DNA from: Candidatus Kuenenbacteria bacterium
GTDB lineage: Bacteria > Patescibacteriota > Patescibacteriia > UBA2591 > PGYQ01
Direction: 5' to 3'
Assembly: GCA_016209005.1 (NCBI GenBank)
Contig: JACQWZ010000109.1
Location: 1 to 27,836, forward strand
DNA: 27,836 bases
Both the position numbers and the translations under genes were made by a program. The notes under the pieces are model-generated. The model searched no databases. It saw only the letters and a program-made list of their open reading frames with translations, and was not told the DNA's origin. Below are positions 13,549 to 21,126 of this stretch, in pieces. Within the stretch, counting starts at the first letter, position 1. The number at the start of each line of letters is the position of its first letter.

Positions 13549-14565
13549 ATGAAATTTCCTCGTTCAAAAAAACTTATTTTTGTAAATAATAAAGGCGGGG
13601 TTGGCAAGACAACATTGGCTTTTAATTGTGCGGTTTCATTTGCTAAATAAGGATATAAAATAGCTCTCATTGATTTAGATCCACAGTGCAATCTTTCTCG
13701 CCTTGCTATAGGAGAAGAATATTATGCGAAAAATCTTTTTTCTGAAACAGAAAAAACAATATATGATGTTTTACGCGGAGTGATTGAAGGCGGTAGTGAT
13801 ATAAATTTTGCTATAAAATTTCTTCCAGTCAAAGCAGATCAAAACCTTTTTCTTCTTAAGGGAGATATAAATCTTTCAGTTTATGAGGGTTTGCTTTCAA
13901 CCGCTTATGGACAAGCTGCTTCTGGTCAGCCAATTGGATATTTTCAAACAAGCGCTATTGATCGTTTTTTAAGAGAAAAAGGATTAAGCGAGCAAATAGA
14001 TATTTTTATTATTGATACCTCGCCAAGTTTAGGACTTTTAAATCAAATGATTTTACTTGGGGCTGATTATTTTATTGTGCCAATGATGCCTGATGCTTTT
14101 AGTGTTCAAGGTATTGAAAATTTAGGGATTATGTATGAAAAATGGAAAATACAATGGCGAAACTCCGCCAAAGCTCTCGCGGGAAATATAGAAACAAAAT
14201 TTGTGCTTCAAGCAGATCCGCTTTTCACTGGATATATTGTTAATTTTTATAATGTTTATGGCAAACAACTAATCGCTGATCATCGCGCTTGGATGGAAAA
14301 AATTCCAGATAAAGTGCGGACATATTTATCTGAAAAACATTATCGCAATGGGCTTGTGCAGGAAAGCTGGAAAAAGCCATTAAATATTATTCAGGATTAC
14401 GGCAGAATTCCTTCTAAGTGCCAAGAACTTGGGGTTGCGATTTTTGATCTTAATCCAGCATTGATAGCCGATAACCAGCTTGGCACAAAAGAAAATATTG
14501 AAAAATCAAAAGAGGAATTTACCAATCTTTCAAATAATATTTTAAAAATTATTTCGGTATATTAA
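13549..14565 (+). pseudogene. ParA/Soj-family ATPase with an internal stop codon
   Basis: The frame from ATG 13549 encodes a deviant Walker A motif NNKGGVGKTTLAFN, then VSFAK-TAA (13648-13650). It continues GYKIALIDLDPQCNLSRL (Walker A' region) and FIIDTSPSLGLLNQM (Walker B) to TAA at 14565, 338 residues if read through. The stop replaces a residue usually K or Q at this loop, so CAA or AAA to TAA is the likely change. ParA-type ATPases position chromosomes, plasmids or protein arrays. The part after the stop lacks the ATP-binding loop, so it should not work alone. No parB is adjacent. Identity is firm; whether it is dead, read through or a sequencing error is open. Confidence 0.8.
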
Positions 14566-14585
14566 ATTTTAAAGTTTTATTTTAT

Positions 14586-14969
14586 ATGCCATTATTATTT
14601 AAATACAAATGTAGCTATTGTGGAACAAGAGAAGAAAATAATAAAATTATCACGGGAGAGTGTGATTTTATAATTGAAGATGATGGTGGGTCGTGTATAT
14701 ATGTGAAGATGGGTGATAAAGAAAAAGCCCTACCACATCCATGCGAGGAATTATTAGCTAAAGAATTAACAGGAAAAAATTTAGACGAACTTTTAAAAGA
14801 AAGACGTGTTTTTTTTAAAGAAAATAGAATTTGTTTAAAATGTTTTAAGCAAGAATATGAGTGTAAATGTGAAAAAGCTGATTTTATGGAAATTAAAAAA
14901 ATAGAGGGCTTGAGATGCCCAAAATGTAAAGAAGGAATAATAGAAAAAATTCCAGCAGGAATTTCTTAA
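14586..14969 (+). CDS. Hypothetical Cys-rich (zinc-ribbon-like) protein
   Basis: 127 aa, family not recognised. Pairs CSYC (near residue 9), CLKC and CKC (near 93-104) and CPKC (near 116) look like zinc-ribbon knuckles. The middle (HPCEELLAKELTGKNLDELLKERR) is helical and charged. It starts 20 bp after the parA-like frame and on the same strand, so it may be co-transcribed with it. Without a recognised homologue its function is unknown. Confidence 0.7.
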   Translation: MPLLFKYKCSYCGTREENNKIITGECDFIIEDDGGSCIYVKMGDKEKALPHPCEELLAKELTGKNLDELLKERRVFFKENRICLKCFKQEYECKCEKADFMEIKKIEGLRCPKCKEGIIEKIPAGIS

Positions 14970-15040
14970 TTTAAAATTTTTACTTATTTTACAATTATTT
15001 ATAAATTTGATATTCTTAAAATATAATTTTTTTATTTTTC

Positions 15041-15065
15041 TAAAAGCTAAAAGCTAAAAGCTAAT
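15041..15065. repeat. TAAAAGC heptad repeat before rpmI
   Basis: Three TAAAAGC units then TAATT, ending 4 nt before the ATG at 15070. Confidence 0.8.
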
Positions 15066-15069
15066 TTTT

Positions 15070-15249
15070 ATGAAATCTCAAAAATCAATCACAAAACGTT
15101 TTAGCAAAACTAAAACAGGAAAAATTTTGCATCGCGCTTGCGGGCAAGATCATTTTAACTCGCGTGAAAAAGGTAAAACAACTCGTGGTAAACGTCGAGA
15201 TAAGGTATTATCTCCAGCCTTTCAAAAAGCCCTAAAAAAACTATTTTAA
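15070..15249 (+). CDS. rpmI: Ribosomal protein bL35
   Basis: A 59-residue frame. KSITKRFSKTKTGKILHRA matches the conserved N-terminal half of bL35 (K-S-x-x-K-R-F-x-x-T-x-x-G-K), then a GQDHFNSREKGKTTRGKRR stretch and a hydrophobic end. It is a small basic protein of the large subunit. In most bacteria the order is infC-rpmI-rplT; here rpmI comes first, infC follows after about 200 bp, and no rplT is seen in the window. Confidence 0.88.
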   Translation: MKSQKSITKRFSKTKTGKILHRACGQDHFNSREKGKTTRGKRRDKVLSPAFQKALKKLF

Positions 15250-15283
15250 TTTGTAGTTTGTTTTAATTTTTTTGAATTACACA

Positions 15284-15402
15284 ATGTCATTGCGAGCCTT
15301 GTACTCAAGGCGAAGCAATCTAAAATCAATATTAATTAAGATTGCGGAGCTTGTCCCGAGTAAATGCGAGGGATCCGCGTTCGCAGACTCCTCGCAATGA
15401 CG
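15284..15402. repeat. Long inverted repeat (GTCATTGCGAG/CTCGCAATGAC)
   Basis: The 11-bp ends GTCATTGCGAG (15286-15296) and CTCGCAATGAC (15391-15401) are perfect inverted repeats. Inside are AAGCAATCT and AGATTGCGGAGC arms and a CTTGTCCCGAG segment. This is a widespread type of intergenic bacterial repeat. No ORF. It separates rpmI from infC. Confidence 0.8.
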
Positions 15403-15423
15403 AAAAAACCGCATTTATAATTT

Positions 15424-15440
15424 CTAAAAGCTAAAAGCTA
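15424..15440. repeat. TAAAAGC heptad repeat before infC
   Basis: CTAAAAGCTAAAAGCTA, ending 5 nt before the ATG at 15446. Confidence 0.75.
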
Positions 15441-15445
15441 TTTTT

Positions 15446-15991
15446 ATGAGAACTTATCGTAATAAATACGCCGCTTATAAAAGGCGCAAAAAATTTTATT
15501 ATAAAAATGAAAAAATATTTGCTCCGCAAGTTAGACTTATTGATGAACAAGGCCAATTTGTTGGAATTTTTCCAACCAGAGAAGCGCTTGCGATGGCGCG
15601 AGAAAGAGGATATGATTTGGTAGAAATTTCTCCCAAAGAAAATCCTCCAGTGGCGAAATTTTTAGATTTTGGGCAACTTCAATATGAAGAACAAAAAAAG
15701 AGACAAAAGCAAAAAATTAAATTAAAGACAGTGGAAACAAAAGGAATGAGATTAAGTTTTCGAATTAGTCAACATGATTTAGAGGTAAGATTAAATCAAG
15801 CAAAAAAATTTTTAAGCAAAAAACATAAAATAAAAATAGATATGAATTTAAGAGGAAGAGAGAAAAAGCACATAGATTTAGCTTTGGAGATTATGCAGAA
15901 ATTTATTGAGCAATTAGGCGAAAAGATTGTTATTGAACAACCAATTACAAGACTAGGCGGCAATTTATCCGTTTTAATAAAAGGAGAATAA
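15446..15991 (+). CDS. infC: Translation initiation factor IF-3
   Basis: Binds the 30S subunit and enforces start-codon selection. The N-terminal domain has APQVRLIDEQGQFVGIFPT, ALAMARERGYDLVEISP and PPVAKFLDFGQ. The linker is Lys-rich (EEQKKRQKQKIKLKT). The C-terminal domain has ISQHDLEVRLNQAKKFL, RGREKKHIDLALEIM and a GGNLSVLIKGE end. 181 aa with a basic N-terminal extension (KYAAYKRRKKFYYKNEK). It starts with ATG at 15446; E. coli infC uses a rare AUU, so that autoregulation is not evident here. mutM follows 3 bp after the stop and uses an AAGGAG inside the infC 3' end (15981-15986), so the two are probably one operon. Confidence 0.93.
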   Translation: MRTYRNKYAAYKRRKKFYYKNEKIFAPQVRLIDEQGQFVGIFPTREALAMARERGYDLVEISPKENPPVAKFLDFGQLQYEEQKKRQKQKIKLKTVETKGMRLSFRISQHDLEVRLNQAKKFLSKKHKIKIDMNLRGREKKHIDLALEIMQKFIEQLGEKIVIEQPITRLGGNLSVLIKGE

Positions 15992-15994
15992 TTT

Positions 15995-16828
15995 ATGCCA
16001 GAATTACCGGAGGTTGAAACAATTAAAATAGAATTAGAAAAAATTATAAAGGGTAAAAAAATAAAAAACATAGATATTAAATTGCCAAAAATTATCAATG
16101 TTCCACCCGCTCAATTTAAAAAAATTTTAATTGATTCAAATATAATCAATATTAAACGTCGAGCTAAAATTTTAATCTTTGAATTATCAAATGGATATAA
16201 TTTATTTATTCATTTAAAATTAACCGGTCAATTTTTTTATCAGTCAACAATTAACAAACAGCAACCAACAATAAAAAAAGGTCAGGTAATTTTTAATTTT
16301 ATTGATGGATCAAAACTTTTTTATAATGATTTTAGAAAATTTGGCTGGTTAAAATTAATGAATAATAAAGAAGCGGAAGAATTTTTAGAAAAGGAAAATT
16401 TTGGACCCGAACCCTTGAAGCAAGAATTTACTTTAACTGTTTTTAAAAAAATATTAGGAAAAAAGAAAAGAAGCAAGATAAAGCCTCTTTTGATGGATCA
16501 AAAATTTATTGCTGGAATTGGCAATATTTACGCGACAGAAATTTGTTTTTACGCTAAAATTAATCCATTGCGGATTATTTCAACTTTGCGAGAGAAAGAA
16601 ATTGATGAACTTTATAAAGGAATTAAAAAAATCCTATCAACAGCAATTAAGTTAAAAGGATCGTCAATAGACATCTATTTAGATATTTACGGACAACAAG
16701 GAAAATATATTTCTTTTTTGAAAGTTTACGATCGAGCGGGGGAGTTGTGTTTAAAATGTAAAACAAAAATTGAAGAAATTACACTTGCTGGACGCAACAC
16801 ATATTTTTGTCCCAAATGCCAAAATTAG
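15995..16828 (+). CDS. mutM: Formamidopyrimidine-DNA glycosylase
   Basis: Removes 8-oxoguanine and ring-opened purines; bifunctional glycosylase/AP lyase. The N-terminus is MPELPEVETI with catalytic Pro2 and Glu3. KRRAKILIFEL holds the conserved Lys. The helix-two-turn-helix segment is LLMDQKFIAGIGNIYATEICF, with SSIDIYLDIYGQQGKY. The C-terminal zinc finger is CLKC...CPKC. 277 aa, complete. It is co-oriented and nearly contiguous with infC. Odd: four heptads (TCAACAA TTAACAA ACAGCAA CCAACAA, 16244-16271) are translated in a loop after LKLTGQFFY. Confidence 0.95.
   Translation: MPELPEVETIKIELEKIIKGKKIKNIDIKLPKIINVPPAQFKKILIDSNIINIKRRAKILIFELSNGYNLFIHLKLTGQFFYQSTINKQQPTIKKGQVIFNFIDGSKLFYNDFRKFGWLKLMNNKEAEEFLEKENFGPEPLKQEFTLTVFKKILGKKKRSKIKPLLMDQKFIAGIGNIYATEICFYAKINPLRIISTLREKEIDELYKGIKKILSTAIKLKGSSIDIYLDIYGQQGKYISFLKVYDRAGELCLKCKTKIEEITLAGRNTYFCPKCQN
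16244..16271. repeat. Heptad array inside mutM
   Basis: TCAACAA, TTAACAA, ACAGCAA, CCAACAA in direct succession, encoding STINKQQPT in a variable loop of MutM. Confidence 0.75.
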
Positions 16829-16891
16829 CTTGGTAGCTTGTAGCTTGTAGGCAATCCTTAATTTCTAATTTGAAGAGCGTAGAACAATGTT

Positions 16892-16981
16892 TTTCTACCG
16901 CTTTTTAAAGCGGGTTGTGCGACTTTAGTCGCCAAGTTTACAGGCTAAAGCCTGTAAACCCGAACTAAAGTTCGGTAGAAA
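16892..16981. repeat. Four hairpins enclosed by a closing stem
   Basis: The closing arms are TTTCTACCG and CGGTAGAAA. Inside are CCGCTTT-TT-AAAGCGG (16898-16913), GCGACTTTAGTCGC (16919-16932), GTTTACAGGC-TAAA-GCCTGTAAAC (16936-16959) and CGAACTAAAGTTCG (16961-16974). The last three share a CTAAAG or CTTTAG centre. Confidence 0.8.
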
Positions 16982-17095
16982 TGTTTATTCTTTTACAGTC
17001 TAAATTTTTAATTTCTTAATTTTTTTATTTTTATTTCTATAATATTTTTTTGACGATCGTCCAAAATGTACTATCGTTTTTTATTTTCTATCCCC

Positions 17096-17113
17096 CACCG
17101 TGTTAACACGGTG
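17096..17113. repeat. 18-bp perfect palindrome CACCGTGTTAACACGGTG
   Basis: Every base pairs. A degenerate copy (CCGTGTTAACATAG) is near 6370-6384. Confidence 0.75.
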
Positions 17114-17202
17114 AATTTTAAATATTATAACTGCTCACAATCCACTCTTTTTTAATTTTTGACCTTTCTTATACTCCTCTATAAAAAACTTATCAAGCAA
17201 GA

Positions 17203-17430
17203 TCATAATAATTTTAAAAGTTCTCCTAAAGATAAATTGATTTTATTAAGAATATTTTTTAAAGTTCCCTTTCTTATTACTTTATGATTTGGAATAACTA
17301 TGGTTTCTTTTCCATAAATAGTCTTTTTTCTTAATTTAATATGACTTCCTCTTTGACTATAAATTTTAAAGCCTAATCTTGTTAAAATTTTTATTAATTC
17401 TTTTGCTGAAAAAACTGGTAATTTAGGCAT
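17203..17430 (-). CDS. hicA: HicA-family mRNA interferase toxin
   Basis: 75-aa YcfA/HicA protein, an mRNA-cutting toxin with a dsRBD-like fold. SAKELIKILTRLGFKIYSQR leads to GSHIKLRK with the catalytic His; PNHKVIRKGTLKNIL closes the fold. It overlaps the upstream hicB by 8 bp, so the two are translationally coupled. The HicB-first order is the less common of the two known arrangements. Confidence 0.9.
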   Translation of the reverse strand: MPKLPVFSAKELIKILTRLGFKIYSQRGSHIKLRKKTIYGKETIVIPNHKVIRKGTLKNILNKINLSLGELLKLL

Positions 17431-17707
17431 ATTGTAATTTTTTTAATTTTTCTATTTCTATTGAAATAGGAACCATAAATTCTCTTTCAATAAAAAGGGG
17501 GATTTCTTCTTTTTCATCTTCTAAATATAATTTAATCGCCTCTTGTATATTTTTTATGGCTTCCTCAAAAGTATCTCCTTGAGAATAACAACCAGAAAGA
17601 GAAGGGACAGAAACACAAAATCCTCCATCTTTTTCTTTTTCAAAAACTGCATTAAAAATTAAAGATTTATTATTAGTTATAAATTTTTTGATTTTGTAGT
17701 TTTTCAT
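17423..17707 (-). CDS. hicB: HicB-family antitoxin
   Basis: 94 aa. The partial RNase H-like HicB fold is seen in FEKEKDGGFCVSVPSLSGCY, SQGDTFEEAIKNIQEAIKLYL and a C-terminal VPISIEIEK. It has no obvious extra DNA-binding domain (HicB proteins often carry HTH or RHH), so repression may need another factor or does not occur. It lies directly downstream of a consensus promoter and upstream of hicA. Confidence 0.9.
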   Translation of the reverse strand: MKNYKIKKFITNNKSLIFNAVFEKEKDGGFCVSVPSLSGCYSQGDTFEEAIKNIQEAIKLYLEDEKEEIPLFIEREFMVPISIEIEKLKKLQYA

Positions 17708-17761
17708 AAAACATTCTATAAAATAAATTAAATTTTATTAATTTTTGACCTTTTTGATTGT

Positions 17762-17789
17762 ATTATATTCTTTTAAAAAATCTTGTCAA
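17762..17789 (-). promoter_or_regulatory. Consensus sigma-70-type promoter for hicBA
   Basis: On the minus strand a perfect -35 TTGACA (17784-17789), 16-bp spacer and perfect -10 TATAAT (17762-17767), about 50 nt upstream of the hicB ATG. The best promoter in the window. Confidence 0.85.
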
Positions 17790-17794
17790 ATTTT

Positions 17795-18919
17795 TTAATT
17801 TAATAAAATAATTATTTCAACGTGATCTTTTATTTTGGGCGTTCTTGTTGTCCAAAAAGGAGAAAATTTTATTTCTGCTTTTTGGATTTCATTAAATTGG
17901 CTGAAATATTCTTCAAGTTCCTTCTTTTTTAAACCAACCAGTTTATTTTTATTTAAAATTTCCGTTTTTGAATTTAAAGTCGCCATTCCTTCCAAATGAA
18001 CTTTAATTATCGCTTCTTTGGTTTGAGAATTATATTTTTCAATTGAATAAGTAAAATTTTGCAGAGGACTAATTAATTCTTGATTAGAAGAAATTTTTTC
18101 TAAAAGTTTAGACTTGGCAATTGCTAATAATTTTTCTTTATCAAAATTAATGCCGGTAATTTTTAATTTAATTCCTAAATTAAATTCATCTTTTTGTTCT
18201 TTTATTTCTGTGTCTTTTATTATTTCCACAATTTCAGAAACAAAAAGAGAGGGGATTGAATTATTTTTTTCATATTCAGACGATTCATCAATTCCTTTTT
18301 GAATTTTTTCTAAAACTTTTTCTTTTAATTTATTTGTCGCGCTTTCAATATATTTTTCCGTGATAATTTTATTTTTTTTAATCCCTCCAGTCATTGGTTC
18401 AAAACTTTGAGCGTAAATTTTATCTTGCGTTTGTTTTTGAAGGCCGGGAATAATAAAATAAACTCCTTTAGAAATTTCATTTTCTTTTCCGGGTTGATCG
18501 GCGTAAACTTCGGCTTCGGTTTTTCCATTAGCCGGAATAAACGCTCTTTCTTTGAGGCGATATAAAATATTATCCGGAGAGAGCAGGCGAGTGGTTACAA
18601 CAAGGCGGCGATTTTCTGATGTAAGATTAAAAATTGTTACTTTTCCAGTCGCTTGCGTTTTTATTTCTGAATTAGTTTCCTGAGCTGGAAAAGTATCTTG
18701 TTCCTCTTCAAAAGTTTCAGAAAAAGTAGATGAAATTATATTTGGATTTTGAGATTCAAAAGTTTCTTTCGCTAAAATAGTAAAATTCGTTTCAACTTTT
18801 TTAAAATTAGGAACAATGGAAATTATCGCTTTACTAAAAGAAAAATAGACAACAGTTAAAGCTAGAATTGTTGTGAAAATAATAAAAGTGAGACTTATTT
18901 TTTTAAGAAGAGAGTTCAT
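17795..18919 (-). CDS. Hypothetical membrane-anchored protein
   Basis: 374 aa with an N-terminal signal-anchor (about 8-30, ISLTFIIFTTILALTVVYFS). An extracytoplasmic region follows. Its first domain, from TGKVTIFNLTSENRRLVVTT through RLLSPDNILYRLKE and VYADQPGKENEI to YFIIPGL, resembles proteins of candidate-phyla bacteria that are often labelled baseplate-J-like; I treat that label as weak. A Lys/Glu-rich helical part and another beta-rich part follow, ending TRTPKIKDHVEIIILLN. It starts with ATG at 18919 just after a GC-poor repeat zone. It lies next to hicBA but is probably a separate unit. Function unknown. Confidence 0.75.
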   Translation of the reverse strand: MNSLLKKISLTFIIFTTILALTVVYFSFSKAIISIVPNFKKVETNFTILAKETFESQNPNIISSTFSETFEEEQDTFPAQETNSEIKTQATGKVTIFNLTSENRRLVVTTRLLSPDNILYRLKERAFIPANGKTEAEVYADQPGKENEISKGVYFIIPGLQKQTQDKIYAQSFEPMTGGIKKNKIITEKYIESATNKLKEKVLEKIQKGIDESSEYEKNNSIPSLFVSEIVEIIKDTEIKEQKDEFNLGIKLKITGINFDKEKLLAIAKSKLLEKISSNQELISPLQNFTYSIEKYNSQTKEAIIKVHLEGMATLNSKTEILNKNKLVGLKKKELEEYFSQFNEIQKAEIKFSPFWTTRTPKIKDHVEIIILLN

Positions 18920-19107
18920 AAAAATGGAGGTTAGAGATTAGAAGTTGGAGGTTAGATGAGTAGAATGCAGAATTATTTAAATGATAAAAATGCAAAAATA
19001 TAAAAAAATAAAACCAAAACACAAAAACATTAAAACAAAAAAACAATAAAACAAAAAAACAATAAAATATTGAAATTCCGATACTATAAAATATTGAAAT
19101 TCCGATA
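18920..19107. repeat. Low-complexity zone with a 24-bp tandem repeat
   Basis: AAAACAA-rich sequence is followed by two copies (period 24) of a unit containing GAAATTCCGATACTATAAA, at about 19062-19117. The repeat directly abuts the truncated end of the alkD remnant. Confidence 0.75.
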
Positions 19108-19326
19108 CTATAAAATATGATCTCTCCCGATTTCTTTGGCAAGTTTTCTTAAATTAGGAATAGAGACGTTAAAAGCTTTTTTAGGATTAATTCCAAATCG
19201 CGCCATTCCCTCAATATTTTTATGGCTGGATAATTTTTTAAGTTTCTTCAAAATATCATCAGATTGTATTTTTATAGTTTTTTTATTTATTTTACACCTA
19301 ACCATTTTGTAGAGACGTTTTGACAA
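19108..19326 (-). pseudogene. DNA alkylation repair (AlkD-like) gene remnant, N-terminal part only
   Basis: 72 residues at most. LKKLKKLSSHKNIEGMARFG, INPKKAFNVSIPNLRKLAKE and IGRDH match the conserved N-terminus of AlkD-like HEAT-repeat alkylpurine glycosylases, which normally run to about 230 residues. The frame stops three codons after the match, exactly where the 24-bp tandem repeat begins, and no downstream frame restores it. The 5' end overlaps a palindrome (19309-19337), so the natural start is unclear (ATG at 19305 likely). Probably non-functional. Confidence 0.7.
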
Positions 19327-19337
19327 AACGTCTCTAC
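19309..19337. repeat. Palindrome GTAGAGACGTTTTG-A-CAAAACGTCTCTAC
   Basis: Perfect 14-bp arms. It spans the junction between the S51 peptidase stop codon (its TAG comes from the palindrome) and the alkD remnant. GTAGAGACGTT-type palindromes are common dispersed repeats in bacteria. Confidence 0.85.
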
Positions 19338-19921
19338 GACAAAATCACTTCCTTTCCATCACCACAAAAAATATTTTTATCATTTTCAACCAATATCCCT
19401 TGCCCATCACGTAAAACACGAAGCGGGAATTTTAAATTTTTCATTTTCTCTTTCACTTCTATTTCTTGCTCGTCTGTGTAGTGAACTTTCAAGACAAAAG
19501 AAACATAATTAAGCGCGGAAAAATCAGTAACGCTCCACCTGTCTGTTGTTTTATCTTTCCAATTAGATACTTCAATCGTTGGGCGCATAATATACGCTCC
19601 AGCGCTTACACCAATATAAATTTTCCCCTCACTTAATAACTCTTTTAGAATTTTATCAAATCCTGTTTCCTTTATTGCTTTAAGTAAATAAAAAGTATTG
19701 CCTCCTTCAATATAAATTATGTTTTTATCTTTAAAAAAGTTTTTTAATTCTTCTTTATTTTTTTCTTCAATATCTATTTCATCAATAGGATATCCTTCGC
19801 CTCGAATAGTGGATTTCAATTTTTGATTAAAATCAGTTTTTGTTCCTTTTAACGCAGTTGTAATATAACCAATTTTCATTTGATCTTTTGGAATGCCAGT
19901 TAAATTATAACCATATTTCAA
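19334..19921 (-). CDS. Peptidase S51 family protein (dipeptidase E-like)
   Basis: Serine peptidase of the PepE/cyanophycinase-like family with a Ser nucleophile in a glutamine-amidotransferase-like fold. IYIEGGNTFYLLKAI precedes the nucleophile elbow GVSAGAYIM, followed by LNYVSFVLKVHYTDEQE with the His. The annotated TTG start at 19921 cuts off the first beta strand. The frame is open further upstream to about 19957 and encodes IKLILASDLSFLLKYGYNL, family-like, but begins with ATA (19955-19957) instead of ATG, with a stop just before. So the gene either uses a rare start or has lost its start. The C-terminus ends inside a palindrome. Confidence 0.8.
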   Translation of the reverse strand: MKYGYNLTGIPKDQMKIGYITTALKGTKTDFNQKLKSTIRGEGYPIDEIDIEEKNKEELKNFFKDKNIIYIEGGNTFYLLKAIKETGFDKILKELLSEGKIYIGVSAGAYIMRPTIEVSNWKDKTTDRWSVTDFSALNYVSFVLKVHYTDEQEIEVKEKMKNLKFPLRVLRDGQGILVENDKNIFCGDGKEVILS

Positions 19922-19970
19922 AAGAAAACTTAAATCTGAAGCAAGAATGAGTTTTATATATTTTTAATAA

Positions 19971-21126
19971 TTATTTTTTCTTTTTAGAATTTAATAATTT
20001 TTTTACTTCCCGATCAAAGTCGGATTCAAACATGTGGTCTTGAATAACCCGGTATTTTTCAAATTCGCTTTCGGCTAATGCTATTGCCACTTTATGACTA
20101 ATTTGACCGCTATCCTGCAATATCAGGAGTTACGCATTATTAATGTGCATTTGGCTAATATTAGCTAAAAATGAAAAATTAACAAAAATTCAATTTTCGC
20201 TAACTTTAGCCATTTTTTGATTAAACTGCGTAAGTCCTGAATATTGCATTTTCGCTAAATTGTAAAAAACTATCTAATTTTTCTACCCAATCTTTCATAT
20301 ACATTATTTTGCCTTTACGCGCCTGACTTTCTGCAAAAACCAAATACATTTCCACAATTCTATTTAATTCGTCCATCTCATACTTATTCAAATAATTTTT
20401 GGCAATCACTGCATCAGTTTTTCTAATTGCTCCCTTAGGTGAGTTTTTCCAATTCGTAAGTCCCATATTTTGTTTTTCGCTGTTTACCCTGTTATGAATA
20501 ATTTCCGCTGTGGTTTGGTTAGTTATTGCCCAGTGAAGTTTGTTTTGTACGGTAGCAAAAAATTGTTTGGTAATTTTTTCATTTGGGTTATAATCAGCGC
20601 TACACTGTGCGTAAATGTCGGTAATTTTTTGATAGAATCTACGCTCGCTGGAACGAATATCGCGAATACGCGCCAGTTGTTCTTCAAAATAATCTTTACC
20701 AAAAATAGTATTTGGATTTTTCAGCCGTTCATCATCCATAGCAAAGCCTTTGATGATATATTCTTTCAAAATCTGTGTTGCCCAAATGCGAAATCGTGTG
20801 GCTTGAGAACTATTTACTCGATAACCAACTGAGAGAATCGCATCAAGATTATAAAACTTTGTGTTATATTTTTTCCCATCATCGGCAGTTAGTTCCAAAA
20901 TGGAACTAACTGAATTTTCATGCAATTCTCCACTTTCAAAAATATTTTTAAGATGTTTAGTAATAGCTGGTCTTTGCACACCAAACAAAAGAGCTATTTT
21001 GTCTTGTGTAAGCCAAATATTTTCATCACGCAAAAATATCTCCACTTTCACCTTGCCGTTTGGCGTGGTATAGAATAGAAATTCTGTAAATATGTTCTGT
21101 TTTTCAATCTGTTTATTCTTTTTCAT
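19971..21126 (-). pseudogene. rhuM: RhuM-family gene split by MITE copy E
   Basis: Starts ATG at 21126 (MKKNKQIEKQNIFTEF). The N-terminal part shows the RhuM signature: FLRDENIWLTQDKIALLFGV, FYNLDAILSVGYRVNSSQAT, FRIWATQILKEYIIKGFAMD, and ERRFYQKITDIYAQCSADY. After SENAI the present frame runs into the mobile element and ends FRTYAV. Deleting 20124-20239 and one AATAT copy joins SENAI to LQDSGQISHKVAIALAESEF and on to a stop at 19971, giving 344 residues, a normal length. RhuM proteins are widespread accessory proteins named from a Salmonella pathogenicity island; their biochemical role is not established. The 3' end of abiEii overlaps its start by 14 bp. Confidence 0.88.
20124..20239 (+). 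mobile_element. MITE-like element, copy E (116 bp), inserted in rhuM
   Basis: Ends CAGGAGTTACGCA and TGCGTAAGTCCTG; flanking direct repeat AATAT (20119-20123, 20240-20244). Its insertion into a coding frame proves movement after rhuM was established here. Confidence 0.95.

Larger units (their letters stand above)
16829..17202. other. Convergent spacer between mutM and hicA with hairpin cluster
   Basis: No gene. It holds the four-hairpin structure at 16892-16981, an inverted copy of the GACGATCGTC core (17052-17061), the perfect palindrome CACCGTGTTAACACGGTG (17096-17113) and the left 16-bp direct repeat flanking hicBA (17152-17167). The hairpins could also stop transcription from both sides, though no strong T-tract follows. 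Confidence 0.65.

Noticed and set aside
13648..13650. Reassignment of TAA to a sense codon
   Set aside because: Many intact genes in the window, and the tmRNA tag, end with TAA, so genome-wide recoding is not supported.
13780..13782. GTG as a start for an independent ParA-like protein
   Set aside because: The conserved ParA sequence continues upstream in the same frame through the TAA to an ATG with Walker A at 13549, so this GTG is internal.
15284..15402. Ribosomal leader or riboswitch between rpmI and infC
   Set aside because: Its ends GTCATTGCGAG/CTCGCAATGAC are those of a widespread dispersed repeat, so a specific regulatory role is not supported.
18903..19142. 79-residue minus-strand frame
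   Set aside because: It is mostly a translation of the AAAACAA low-complexity zone and the 24-bp tandem repeat; no protein-like conserved segment.
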